From contig NZ_QUAC01000016.1 of assembly GCF_003389455.1 (NCBI RefSeq), positions 1-43,825 of the forward strand: a stretch of 43,825 bases of DNA, given 5' to 3'. This document shows positions 15,415 to 23,432 of this stretch, in pieces. The notes below the pieces were generated by a model. That model was not told where the DNA came from. It made no database searches and saw nothing but the letters and a program-made list of their open reading frames with translations. The first letter of the stretch is position 1. Every line of letters starts with the position of its first letter. The stretch comes from Streptomyces inhibens. GTDB lineage: Bacteria; Actinomycetota; Actinomycetes; Streptomycetales; Streptomycetaceae. A program made the position numbers and the translations under genes.

Positions 15415-17595
15415 TCAGTCGCTGAACTTCTCGCCCTTCTCGGCCTTTTCGACCAGCAGCGCGGACGGCGCGAACCGGTCGCCGTAGGCCGCCTGCAGCT
15501 CGCGGGCGCGGGCCACGAATCCGGGCAGGCCCCCTTCATAGCCGTTGATGTACTGGATCACGCCGCCGGTCCAGCCCGGGAAGCCGATGCCGAAGATGGA
15601 GCCGATGTTGGCGTCGGCGACGGAGGTGAGCACGCCCTCCTCGAAACAGCGGACGGTGTCCAGCGCCTCGGAGAAGAGCATCCGCTCCTGCATGTCGAGG
15701 AACGGGATGCCGGCTCCTTCCTTGCCGAAGTGCTCGCGCAGCCCCGGCCACAGACCGGCGCGCTTGCCGTCCTCGCCGTACGCGTAGAAGCCGGCGCCGC
15801 CGCTGCGGCCGGGGCGGCCGAACTCGTCGACCATCCGGTCGATGACCGTGTCCGCGGGGTGCGGCTGCCAGGTGCCGCCGGCCTCCTCGACCGCCCGCCT
15901 GCTCTCCTCGCGGATCTTGCGCGGCAGGGTGAGGGTCAGCTCGTCCATCAGGGACAGCACCTTGGCCGGGTAGCCGGCCTGGGCCGCGGCCTGCTCGACG
16001 GAGGCGGGGTCGAGGCCCTCGCCGATCATCGCCACACCTTCGTTGATGAAGTGGCCGATGACGCGGGAGGTGAAGAAGCCGCGCGAGTCATTGACGACGA
16101 TCGGGGTCTTCTTGATCTGACGGACCAGGTCGAAGGCGCGGGCCAGCGCCTCGTCGCCGGTCCGGCCGCCCTTGATGATCTCCACCAGCGGCATCTTGTC
16201 GACCGGCGAGAAGAAGTGCAGTCCGATGAAGTCCTGGTCGCGCTCGACGCCCTCGGCCAGCAGGGTGATGGGCAGGGTGGAGGTGTTGGAGCACAGCAGC
16301 GCGTCCGGCGCGACGATGTGCTGGATCTCCTTGAACACCTTGTGCTTGAGGGCGACGTCCTCGAAGACCGCCTCGATGACGGCGTCACAGCCCGCGAGGT
16401 CGGCCGGCTCGGCGGTGGGTGTGATGCGGGCCAGCAGCTCATCGCGCTGCTGCTCGGTCGTACGGCCCCGGGAGAGCGCCTTGGCGAGCAGCCCCTCGGA
16501 ATACGCCTTGCCCTTCTGCGCCGCGTCCAGGGTGACGTCCTTGAGGACGACCTGCATCCCGGCCTTGGCGCAGGAGTAGGCGATGCCCGCGCCCATCATG
16601 CCGGCGCCGAGGACCGCGACCTTCTCGACCTTGCGGGGCTGGATGCCCTTGGGGCGGTTGGCGCCGGAGTTGACGGCCTGCAGGTCGAAGAAGAACGCCT
16701 GGATCATGTTCTTGGAGATCTGGCCGGTCACCAGCTCGACGAAGTAGCGCGCCTCGATGGTCTGCGCGGTCTCGAAGTCGACCTGGGAGCCCTCGACGGC
16801 CGCGGCGAGGATGTTGCGCGGCGCCGGGTACGGGGCGCCGTTCAGCTGCTTCTTGAGGTTGGCGGGGAACGCCGGGAGGTTGGCCGCGAACTTCGGCTGG
16901 GCGGGGGTGCCGCCGGGGATGCGGTAGCCCTTGACGTCCCAGGGCTGCTGGGACTCGGGGTGCTCGTCGACGAAGGCACGGGCCTTGGCGAGCAGCTCCT
17001 CGGGGGTGGCCGCGACCTCGTGGATCAGCCCGGCGTCCTTGGCCCGGCCGGCGTTGTACTGGGTGCCCTGGAGCAGCACCTTCAGCAGTGCGTCGGCGAT
17101 GCCGAGCAGCCGGACCGTACGGGTGACGCCGCCGCCGGCCGGGAGCAGACCGAGGGTGACCTCGGGCAGGCCGATCTTGGTTCCGGGGGTGTCGAGGGCG
17201 ATGCGGTGGTGGCAGGCCAGCGCGATCTCGTATCCACCGCCCAGCGCCGCGCCGTTGATCGCGGCGACGACCGGCTTGCCGAGCGTCTCGATACGGCGCA
17301 GATCGCGCTTGATGCCGTTGCCCGCCTCGAAGGCCTGCTGGGCCTGGGCGGGGGTGACGGCGATCAGGTCGCGCAGGTCGCCGCCGGCGAAGAAGGTCTT
17401 CTTGGCGGAGGTGAAGATGATGCCGCGGATGCTGTCCTTCTCGGCCTCCAGGCGGTCGGCGACCGCGGTCAGGGAGGCCTTGAAGGCGTTGTTCATGGTG
17501 TTGGCGGACTGGTCGGGGTCGTCCAGGACCAGGGTGACGATGCCGGTCTCGTCCTGTTCCCAGCGGATGGTCGACGACGCAGGGGACTCGCTCAC
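15415..17595 (-). CDS. fadB: fatty acid oxidation complex alpha subunit (enoyl-CoA hydratase / 3-hydroxyacyl-CoA dehydrogenase)
   Basis: A 726-residue bifunctional enzyme. Residues about 10-200 form the crotonase domain with AALGGGYEIALA and GLPEVTLGLLPAGGG, whose glutamates are the two catalytic acids. From about 325 the NAD-binding GAGMMGAGIAYS turn opens the dehydrogenase, with catalytic histidine in GLHFFSPVDKMPLVEII. It carries out the second and third steps of beta-oxidation and partners the thiolase encoded 34 bases upstream. GTG at 17595 has GGAG eight bases upstream. It is the last gene of a five-gene operon and ends at a strong terminator. Confidence 0.95.
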   Translation of the reverse strand: MSESPASSTIRWEQDETGIVTLVLDDPDQSANTMNNAFKASLTAVADRLEAEKDSIRGIIFTSAKKTFFAGGDLRDLIAVTPAQAQQAFEAGNGIKRDLRRIETLGKPVVAAINGAALGGGYEIALACHHRIALDTPGTKIGLPEVTLGLLPAGGGVTRTVRLLGIADALLKVLLQGTQYNAGRAKDAGLIHEVAATPEELLAKARAFVDEHPESQQPWDVKGYRIPGGTPAQPKFAANLPAFPANLKKQLNGAPYPAPRNILAAAVEGSQVDFETAQTIEARYFVELVTGQISKNMIQAFFFDLQAVNSGANRPKGIQPRKVEKVAVLGAGMMGAGIAYSCAKAGMQVVLKDVTLDAAQKGKAYSEGLLAKALSRGRTTEQQRDELLARITPTAEPADLAGCDAVIEAVFEDVALKHKVFKEIQHIVAPDALLCSNTSTLPITLLAEGVERDQDFIGLHFFSPVDKMPLVEIIKGGRTGDEALARAFDLVRQIKKTPIVVNDSRGFFTSRVIGHFINEGVAMIGEGLDPASVEQAAAQAGYPAKVLSLMDELTLTLPRKIREESRRAVEEAGGTWQPHPADTVIDRMVDEFGRPGRSGGAGFYAYGEDGKRAGLWPGLREHFGKEGAGIPFLDMQERMLFSEALDTVRCFEEGVLTSVADANIGSIFGIGFPGWTGGVIQYINGYEGGLPGFVARARELQAAYGDRFAPSALLVEKAEKGEKFSD

Positions 17596-17629
17596 TGTGG
17601 CTTCTCCGTAAGGGGGATGGGACGGGCGG

Positions 17630-18844
17630 TCAGAGACGCTCGATGACGGTGGCGATGCCCATACCGCCGCCGACGCAGAGGGTGGCCAGGCCGTAGCGCT
17701 TGTCCTGCCGCTCCAGCTCGTCGATGAGCGTGCCGAGGATCATTGCGCCGGTGGCGCCGAGGGGGTGGCCCAGGGCGATGGCGCCGCCGTTGACGTTGAC
17801 CTTGTCCAGGCTGAGCCCCATGTCCTTGACGAAGCGCAGGACGACGGCGGCGAAGGCCTCGTTGATCTCGACGAGGTCGATGTCGTCGATGGTCAGTCCG
17901 GCCTTGGCCAGGGCCTTGCGGCTGGCCGGCGCGGGGCCGGTGAGCATGATCGTCGGCTCGGAGCCGGAGACCGCTGCGGAGAGGATGCGGGCCCGCGGGG
18001 TGAGGCCGTAGCGCTCGCCGACCTCCTTGGAGCCGATGGCGACGAGCGCCGCGCCGTCCACGATTCCGGAGGAGTTGCCGGCGTGGTGGACATGGTCGAT
18101 CTTCTCGACCCAGTGGTACTTCTGCAGGGCGACCGCGTCGAAGCCGCCGGCGTCACCGATGGTGGCGAAGGAGGGCTTGAGGCCGGCCAGGGAGTCGGCG
18201 GTGGTGCCGGGGCGCATGTGTTCGTCGTGGTCGAGGACGACCAGTCCGTTGCGGTCGCGCACCGGGACGACCGAGCGCTCGAAGCGGCCGTCCTTCCAGG
18301 CCTCGGCGGCGCGCTCCTGGGAGAGCGCGGCGAATTCGTCGACATCACGGCGGGTGTAACCCTCGATGGTGGCGATGAGGTCGGCGCCGATGCCCTGGGG
18401 GACGAAGCCGGTGTCGAAGTTGGTCATCGGGTCGGCGAACCAGGCGCCGCCGTCGGAGGCCATCGGGACCCGCGACATGGATTCGACGCCGCCCGCCAGG
18501 ACCAGGTCCTCCCAGCCCGAGCGCACCTTGGCGGCGGCCATGTTGACGGCTTCGAGACCGGAGGCACAGAAGCGGTTCTCCTGTACGCCGGCGACGGTGT
18601 CGGGCAGCCCGGCGGCGATCGCCGCGATCCGGGCGATGTCGGAGCCCTGGTCGCCGACCGGTCCGACGACGCCGAGCACGATGTCGTCGATGGCGGCCGG
18701 GTCGAGGCCGGGGAAGCGGCGGCGTACTTCGTGGATCAGGCCGACGACCAGGTCGATCGGCTTGGTGCCGTGCAGTGCGCCATTGGCCTTGCCGCGGCCG
18801 CGCGGGGTGCGGATCGCGTCGTATACGTACGCTTCGGTACTCAA
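17630..18844 (-). CDS. fadA: acetyl-CoA C-acyltransferase (3-ketoacyl-CoA thiolase)
   Basis: A 404-residue thiolase with all catalytic residues: C93 in [14 protein letters not shown]360 in [15 protein letters not shown] and C390 in [11 protein letters not shown]. It completes beta-oxidation by cleaving 3-ketoacyl-CoA with CoA, as the beta-type partner of the FadB protein downstream. The start is TTG at 18844 (TTG AGT ACC), supported by GAAAGG nine bases upstream and by the alignment of the N-terminus [15 protein letters not shown] with family members. A longer open frame upstream has no ribosome site. The acyl-CoA dehydrogenase gene ends 65 bases upstream. Confidence 0.94.
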   Translation of the reverse strand: MSTEAYVYDAIRTPRGRGKANGALHGTKPIDLVVGLIHEVRRRFPGLDPAAIDDIVLGVVGPVGDQGSDIARIAAIAAGLPDTVAGVQENRFCASGLEAVNMAAAKVRSGWEDLVLAGGVESMSRVPMASDGGAWFADPMTNFDTGFVPQGIGADLIATIEGYTRRDVDEFAALSQERAAEAWKDGRFERSVVPVRDRNGLVVLDHDEHMRPGTTADSLAGLKPSFATIGDAGGFDAVALQKYHWVEKIDHVHHAGNSSGIVDGAALVAIGSKEVGERYGLTPRARILSAAVSGSEPTIMLTGPAPASRKALAKAGLTIDDIDLVEINEAFAAVVLRFVKDMGLSLDKVNVNGGAIALGHPLGATGAMILGTLIDELERQDKRYGLATLCVGGGMGIATVIERL

Positions 18845-18909
18845 GTCAACAAGCCTTTCGCATGAGGGTGGAGGCAGGGCAGCGGGTGGGGACCGGGGCC
18901 GGTCCGGGG

Positions 18910-20064
18910 TCAGCCGAGCAGGGAGCGTCCGATGATCTCCTTCATGATCTCGGTGGTCCCTCCGTAGATCGTCTGGATACGGCCGTCGGTGAAGGCCTTT
19001 GCCACGCGGTATTCCGTCATATAGCCGTAGCCGCCGTGGAGTTGCAGACAGCGGTCGGCGACCCGCTTTTGCAGTTCGGTGGCCCACCACTTGGCCATCG
19101 AGGCGTGCACCGCGTCCAGCTCTCCGGCGGAGTGGTCGGCGATACACCGGTCGAGAAAGGCGCGGGTCACGGCGCATTCGGTGGCCATCTCGGCTATCTC
19201 GAAGCGGACGTGCTGGAGCTTGGCCAGCGGCCGCCCGAACGCCTCGCGCTCCTTGACGTACTGGCTGGTGATCTCCAGCAGATGTTCGGCGGCGGCGATC
19301 CCGGACATGGCGATGCTCATCCGCTCCTGCGCGAGATGGGTCATCAGATGGATGAACGCGCCGTTCAGCTCGCCGAGCAGATTCTCCTTGGGGACGCGTA
19401 CGTCGTGGAAGAACAGCTCGGCGGTGTCCTGGGACTTCTGGCCGATCTTGTCGAGGTTGCGCCCGCGCTCGAAGCCCGCCATACCGCGCTCGACCACCAG
19501 CAGGCTCAGCCCGTGTGCCCCGCCCTCCGGCGTCGTCTTGGCCACGACGATGACCAGGTCCGCGAGGATGCCGTTGGAGATGAACGTCTTGGAACCGTTG
19601 AGGATCCAGTGGTCCCCGGCGTCCTCGGCGCTGGTGCGGATGCCCTGCAGATCGGAGCCGGCACCGGGCTCGGTCATGGCGATGGCGGTGATGATCTCGC
19701 CGCTGCAGAAGCCGGGCAGCCAGCGCCGCTTTTGCTCATCGGTGCCGAGGGTCGTCAGATACGGGCCGATGATGTCGTTGTGCAGGCCGACGGCGAGCCC
19801 GGCGGCGCCGGCCCGGGTGAACTCCTCGGCCAGCACGGCGCTGTAACGGAAATCGCTCTGCCCGCCCCCGCCGTACTCCTCGGGCACGGCCGGCCCCAGC
19901 AGCCCCTGTCTGCCGGCCGCCCGCCAGGCGTCCCGGCTGACGATGCCGTCCTTCTCCCACTGCTCGTAGTGCGGCGTCACCTCCTTGGCGAGGAAGGTGC
20001 GTACGGTCTCCCGGAAGGCGTCGTGGTCCTCGGTGAAGATCTGGCGCTGCATCTGCGCGGTCAT
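18910..20064 (-). CDS. acyl-CoA dehydrogenase, long-chain type
   Basis: A 384-residue flavoprotein: N-terminal helical domain, middle beta domain ([20 protein letters not shown] near 124-143, the FAD-binding motif) and C-terminal helices. The usual YEGT motif near the C-terminus, whose glutamate is the base in short and medium chain enzymes, reads YGGTTEIM here. Instead AQERMSIA carries E247 where long-chain dehydrogenases have their base in PQERLLIA. This suggests a long-chain or branched substrate. It makes the first double bond of beta-oxidation. GAGGAGG lies ten bases before ATG. The gene begins 15 bases after the LLM gene ends. Confidence 0.92.
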   Translation of the reverse strand: MTAQMQRQIFTEDHDAFRETVRTFLAKEVTPHYEQWEKDGIVSRDAWRAAGRQGLLGPAVPEEYGGGGQSDFRYSAVLAEEFTRAGAAGLAVGLHNDIIGPYLTTLGTDEQKRRWLPGFCSGEIITAIAMTEPGAGSDLQGIRTSAEDAGDHWILNGSKTFISNGILADLVIVVAKTTPEGGAHGLSLLVVERGMAGFERGRNLDKIGQKSQDTAELFFHDVRVPKENLLGELNGAFIHLMTHLAQERMSIAMSGIAAAEHLLEITSQYVKEREAFGRPLAKLQHVRFEIAEMATECAVTRAFLDRCIADHSAGELDAVHASMAKWWATELQKRVADRCLQLHGGYGYMTEYRVAKAFTDGRIQTIYGGTTEIMKEIIGRSLLG

Positions 20065-20079
20065 CGCTGCGGGCCCTCC

Positions 20080-21105
20080 TCAGAGCCAGTTCTTGACGGT
20101 CTCGATCAACTTGGCGGGCTCCGGCCCTACGGGGTGGACGTTGAGCATCGTGACGCCCGCCTCCCGGAACGCCGCGATCCGCTCGCGGACGTACCCCTCG
20201 GGTCCGCACAGCGACATCAGCTCGCAGAATTCGTCCGGCACGGCCGCTTCGGCCTCCCGCTTCTTCCCGGCGAGGTAGAGCTCCTGGATCCTGTCGGCGG
20301 CCTGTTCGTAGCCGTAGGCGACGGCGAGGTCGTGGTAGAAGTTCTTGCCCTTGGCGCCCATCCCGCCCACGTACAGCGCGATGGCCGGGCGGGCGAGGTC
20401 CCGCGCGGCGGCGGCGTCCTCACCGATGGCCAGCAGGCCGCCGGCGACGGTCTGCAGCGGGCCGAGCGCCGGATCGCGCCGGGCGGTGCCCTCGGCGAGC
20501 GGGGTGCCCCACACCTCGCCGGCCTTTTCCGGGATGAAGAGGGTGGGCAGCCAGCCGTCGGCGACCTCGGCGGTCAGCCGGACGTTGGCCGGCCCGAGCG
20601 CCGCGACATACACCGGGATCTCGGGGCGCACCGGCCGGGTGAGGATCTTGAGAGGTTTGCCGAGCCGGCCGCCCTTCTCCGGGGGCAGCGGCATGTCGGT
20701 GATGCCGTGGTGGTCGATGACCTCGCGCCGCCAGATCCGGCGGCACAGCTCGATGGTCTCGCGGGTGCGGCCCAGGGGCTTGTCGTACGGCTTGCCGTGC
20801 CAGCCCTCGATGACCTGCGGGCCGGAGGCGCCCAGGCCGAGCAGCGCCCGGCCGCCGGAGAGGGCGTCGAGTCCGGCGGCGGTCTGGGCGATCAGGGCGG
20901 GGGTGCGGGAGTAGACGTTCAGGATCGCCGAGCCGATCTTGGCCCGGTCGGTGCGGGCGGCCAGGAACCCCATGACGGTGGGTGAGTCGAAGCCGTAGGC
21001 CTCGGCGACCCAGACGGCGTCCAGTCCGGCCGCTTCCAGCGCGGCGACCTCTTCGGCGGCCTGGCGCGGATCGGCCGCGTACTGGAGCGTGGTGGCGAGT
21101 TCCAT
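20080..21105 (-). CDS. LLM class F420-dependent oxidoreductase
   Basis: A 341-residue luciferase-like monooxygenase-fold protein (MELATTLQYAADPRQAAEEVAALEAAGLDAVWVAE...), with the actinobacterial KIGSAILNVYSRTPALIAQTAAGLDALSGGR stretch that belongs to the F420-using branch. It probably oxidises or reduces a hydroxy- or keto- group on an acyl-CoA or steroid-like substrate; the exact reaction is unknown. ATG at 21105 shares its A with the stop codon of the upstream CoA-transferase gene (TGATG), so the two are translationally coupled. It is the second gene of the operon. Confidence 0.9.
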   Translation of the reverse strand: MELATTLQYAADPRQAAEEVAALEAAGLDAVWVAEAYGFDSPTVMGFLAARTDRAKIGSAILNVYSRTPALIAQTAAGLDALSGGRALLGLGASGPQVIEGWHGKPYDKPLGRTRETIELCRRIWRREVIDHHGITDMPLPPEKGGRLGKPLKILTRPVRPEIPVYVAALGPANVRLTAEVADGWLPTLFIPEKAGEVWGTPLAEGTARRDPALGPLQTVAGGLLAIGEDAAAARDLARPAIALYVGGMGAKGKNFYHDLAVAYGYEQAADRIQELYLAGKKREAEAAVPDEFCELMSLCGPEGYVRERIAAFREAGVTMLNVHPVGPEPAKLIETVKNWL

Positions 21106-22298
21106 CAGCTGGCGGTGTCCTTCTGCTGGATGCGGCTCGGGCCGGCGGGCGGTGCCCCGGCGGGGTCGGCCGGCGGCGGGGCGAGCAGGCTGGGGGCCTG
21201 CCAGTCGCGGGCGATCTCTTCGGTGTCCGCGCCGGGCTGCGCGGGCGGTCTGCGTACCGCGCCCGGGGTGTGCGAGAAGCGGGGCGCGGGCGCGGGCTGG
21301 GTGATTCCGGCGTGCTCGACGAAGGTGCCGCGGGCGGCGAGGTGCGGGTGCCGCGGCGCCTCGCGCAACGACAGGACGGGCGCCACGCAGGCGTCGGACT
21401 CTTGGAACACCGCGGTCCACTCCCCGCGGGTACGGGTCTTGAAGCGGGCGGCGATGGCCGTGCGCAGCTCGCCCCAGGCGGCGAAGTCGTCGCGGCTGGG
21501 TGCCTCCTGCTCGATGCCCAGGAGGCGGATGAACTCGCCGTAGAACCGCTTCTCCAGCGCGCCGACCGCCATATAGCCGCCGTCCGCGGTCTCGTAGGCG
21601 CCGTAGAACGGTGTCCCGCCGTCCAGCAGATTCGCGCCGCGCCGGTCCTGCCAGCCGCCGGCCGCCAGCATGCCGTGGATCATCGCCGTCAGATGGGCCG
21701 TGCCGTCGACGATCGCGGCGTCCACGACCTGGCCTCTTCCGCCTTCGGAGCGGGCGTGCTGGAGGGCGGCGAGGACGCCGATGACGAGGTAGAGCGAGCC
21801 GCCGGCATAGTCGCCGACGAGGTTGGCGGGGATGGCGGGCGGGCCGTCGGGCGGGCCGATCATGCCGAGGGCGCCCGTGATGGCGATATAGCCGATGTCG
21901 TGTCCCGCGGTGTCGGCGAGCGGGCCCTGCTGCCCCCAGCCGGTCATCCGGCCGTAGACCAGCCGGGGGTTGCGCGCCAGGCACTCCTCGGGCCCCACGC
22001 CGAGCCGCTCGGCCACACCGGGGCGGTACCCCTCCAGCAGCACATCGGCGCGCTCGGCCAGCTCCAGCACCTGCGCCACCCCTTCGGGCGCCTTCAGGTC
22101 CACCAGCACCGAGCGTTTATTGCGGTTGGTGATGTCGTACGCCGGATCGATGCGCAGCCCGGCGCCTCCGGGCCGGTCGACGCGGACGACATCGGCGCCG
22201 AGGTCGGCGAGCAGCATGGCGGCGAACGGGCCGGGGCCGATGCCCGCGAGTTCGACCACCCGCACGCCGCTCAGCGGGCCGTTCCCTGACTCTGCCAT
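21105..22298 (-). CDS. CaiB/BaiF (type III) CoA-transferase, alpha-methylacyl-CoA racemase-like
   Basis: A 397-residue type III CoA-transferase. The N-terminus LSGVRVVELAGIGPGPFAAMLLADLGADVVRVDRPGG and the following NRNKRSVLVDLK and GRMTGWGQQGP segments match alpha-methylacyl-CoA racemase (AMACR) more closely than formyl- or carnitine-CoA transferases. AMACR flips 2-methyl-branched acyl-CoAs so that the dehydrogenase can act, which fits its lead position in this operon. Catalytic-type residues lie in DTAGHDIGYIAITG. The C-terminal 60 residues are Pro/Ala rich. ATG at 22298 is chosen by the N-terminal domain start; the frame stays open to 22445 but passes through the promoter region. Confidence 0.92.
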   Translation of the reverse strand: MAESGNGPLSGVRVVELAGIGPGPFAAMLLADLGADVVRVDRPGGAGLRIDPAYDITNRNKRSVLVDLKAPEGVAQVLELAERADVLLEGYRPGVAERLGVGPEECLARNPRLVYGRMTGWGQQGPLADTAGHDIGYIAITGALGMIGPPDGPPAIPANLVGDYAGGSLYLVIGVLAALQHARSEGGRGQVVDAAIVDGTAHLTAMIHGMLAAGGWQDRRGANLLDGGTPFYGAYETADGGYMAVGALEKRFYGEFIRLLGIEQEAPSRDDFAAWGELRTAIAARFKTRTRGEWTAVFQESDACVAPVLSLREAPRHPHLAARGTFVEHAGITQPAPAPRFSHTPGAVRRPPAQPGADTEEIARDWQAPSLLAPPPADPAGAPPAGPSRIQQKDTAS

Positions 22299-22336
22299 CG
22301 CGCCCCATGCCTTTCCGCACTGTGACACTTCTGATG

Positions 22337-22353
22337 TAACACTCGTGATGTTA
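22337..22353. promoter_or_regulatory. inverted repeat TAACA-N7-TGTTA before the beta-oxidation operon
   Basis: Perfect 5-base arms, 39-55 bases before the first start codon and immediately next to the KstR-like site. It may overlap the -10/-35 region. Confidence 0.4.
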
Positions 22354-22367
22354 AGAACGTGTTCCAC
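22353..22367 (-). promoter_or_regulatory. KstR-like operator before the beta-oxidation operon
   Basis: On the minus strand the sequence reads TGGAACACGTTCTTA. It matches the KstR consensus TNNAACNNGTTNNA at every fixed base except the last. KstR is a TetR-family repressor of steroid and acyl degradation genes in actinobacteria, released by acyl-CoA thioesters. Confidence 0.55.
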
Positions 22368-22383
22368 TTTCCACAAGACCCCC

Positions 22384-22397
22384 TTGCCAAGTGGCAA
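22384..22397. promoter_or_regulatory. inverted repeat TTGCCA-AG-TGGCAA
   Basis: A 6-bp palindrome with a 2-base centre, 86-99 bases upstream of the operon start and just before the yjbR terminator. It could be a second operator. Confidence 0.35.
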
Positions 22398-22404
22398 CCG
22401 CGGA

Positions 22405-22453
22405 AAAGGCCCGCGCCGACGATGCTCAACTGCCATCGCCGCCACGGGCCTTT
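22405..22453 (-). terminator. terminator of the yjbR-type gene
   Basis: Outer arms AAAGGCCCG and CGGGCCTTT (9 bp) with a nested CGATG...CATCG stem. On the minus strand it ends in TTTT, 24 bases past the stop codon, so it is a true intrinsic terminator and insulates the downstream operon. Confidence 0.8.
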
Positions 22454-22476
22454 GCGCGCCTGCTGCCGCTGCGCCG

Positions 22477-22857
22477 CTATCCCCCGTCGAGCTCGGCGAT
22501 GAGCTTCTTGGGGGCTATCGCGCGATAGGACTCCTCGGCCCAGTCGCAGAGCAGGTCGGCCGGCGGAGCGTCCTTCTCCCCCAGCGGGACCTGCACCCAT
22601 CCGGACCTGCCCAGGCCGTAGCCGGCCGGCTTGGCGCCGGGCGAGGTCAGCGCATGGGCATGCGCCTCCGGCTCCTTGAGCTTGAGCGTGACCCCCAGCG
22701 GATGGCTGCCGTCACCGACGCCGAGGAAGACGAAGACCTTCTTGTTGACCTTGATGACGCTCTCGCCCCAGGGGAACTCCTCCACGGCCCCGGGCAGCCC
22801 GAGCGCGAACGCCCGCACCCGCTCCCGCACCGCCGCCGGACCCGCCACCTTCGCCAT
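22477..22857 (-). CDS. MmcQ/YjbR family protein
   Basis: A 126-residue protein of the MmcQ/YjbR fold: RERVRAFALGLPGAVEEFPWGESVIKVNKKVFVFLG, then HPLGVTLKLKEPEAHA and GWVQVPLGEKDAPPADLLCDWAEESYRAIAPKKL. The fold is a double-wing structure thought to bind DNA; function is otherwise unknown, though the first named member comes from a mitomycin gene cluster. ATG at 22857 has GGAGG six bases upstream; a leaderless start at ATG 22944 would add 29 residues and cannot be excluded because the promoter -10 box ends four bases before it. The promoter is of the DNA-damage type. Confidence 0.88.
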   Translation of the reverse strand: MAKVAGPAAVRERVRAFALGLPGAVEEFPWGESVIKVNKKVFVFLGVGDGSHPLGVTLKLKEPEAHAHALTSPGAKPAGYGLGRSGWVQVPLGEKDAPPADLLCDWAEESYRAIAPKKLIAELDGG

Positions 22858-22947
22858 GCGCTCCTCCACGTCCCTTCCCCCGTACGGCACCGCCTGCGAT
22901 GCCGCCCGGCGCCACGCCCGTACCGCGGACGCCGGCCCACGCATTCC

Positions 22948-22970
22948 ACGCTAACGGCGACCACTGACAA
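22948..22970 (-). promoter_or_regulatory. RecA-independent DNA-damage type promoter of the yjbR-type gene
   Basis: On the minus strand TTGTCAGTG (22970-22962), eight bases, TAGCGT (22953-22948): an exact fit to TTGTCRGTG-8-TANNNT. It shares the flanking GTCGCC with the macro-domain gene promoter. Confidence 0.85.
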
Positions 22971-23019
22971 CGGCCCGCGGAGCGCCGGATGACGGGCCGA
23001 CAGAGGGACAAGGAGCGCT

Positions 23020-23420
23020 GTGTCCGACTCGCAACTCGCCGCCGCGCTGTTCGACTTCCACAGCGGCCAGGGGCTGCGTCAGTTCACCGAGCCGGCGATG
23101 GCGCGCCTGCTGCCCTCGCTGATCAGCCTCTGACGGGAGGCGCGGCAGAAAAGCGCCTCGGCGGCGGTCCGATCTTCGTCAGGAGGGAAGCGGTCCGCGG
23201 GCGGACGACGGCCGCCACCATCTGGCCGACCTGCGCATCACCTACCGCTCGCAACACGGACCGCTGGTACGGATGTTGGAGAGGTGCACCGGTGCCGGCT
23301 TCCGGGTGACCGACGTACAGGTGGAGAACGGTGCGGACGAGGCACAGGTATCGGCCGAGGTGCTGCTCCGTCTGGAGGGACCGCCCCCGCGCATCCACTG
23401 GCCCGTACGGGCCGGCATCC
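23020..23420 (+). pseudogene. MgtC/SapB family protein, internally deleted and frameshifted
   Basis: GTG at 23020 with AGGAG upstream starts VSDSQLAAALFDFHSGQGLRQ and continues FTEPAMARLLPSLISL to a TGA at 23131. Just past the stop the same frame reads REARQKSA. Intact MgtC/SapB proteins have GLRQFTELxLALLLSxLIGLEREVRQKSAG here, so a stop has cut the first membrane segment. The membrane core is missing. From about 23210, in another frame, HHLADLRITYRSQHGPLVRM and CTGAGFRVTDVQVENG match the cytoplasmic C-terminal domain of the family. The remains overlap the end of the MFS gene on the other strand. In intact form it would be a magnesium-related membrane protein. Confidence 0.7.
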
Positions 23421-23432
23421 GCCGAAGCGCCG

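Noticed and set aside
15730..17646. 638-codon plus-strand frame opposite the fadB-type gene
   Set aside because: Low-complexity Gly/Asp/Val-rich product, no ribosome site, fully opposite a well-conserved enzyme.
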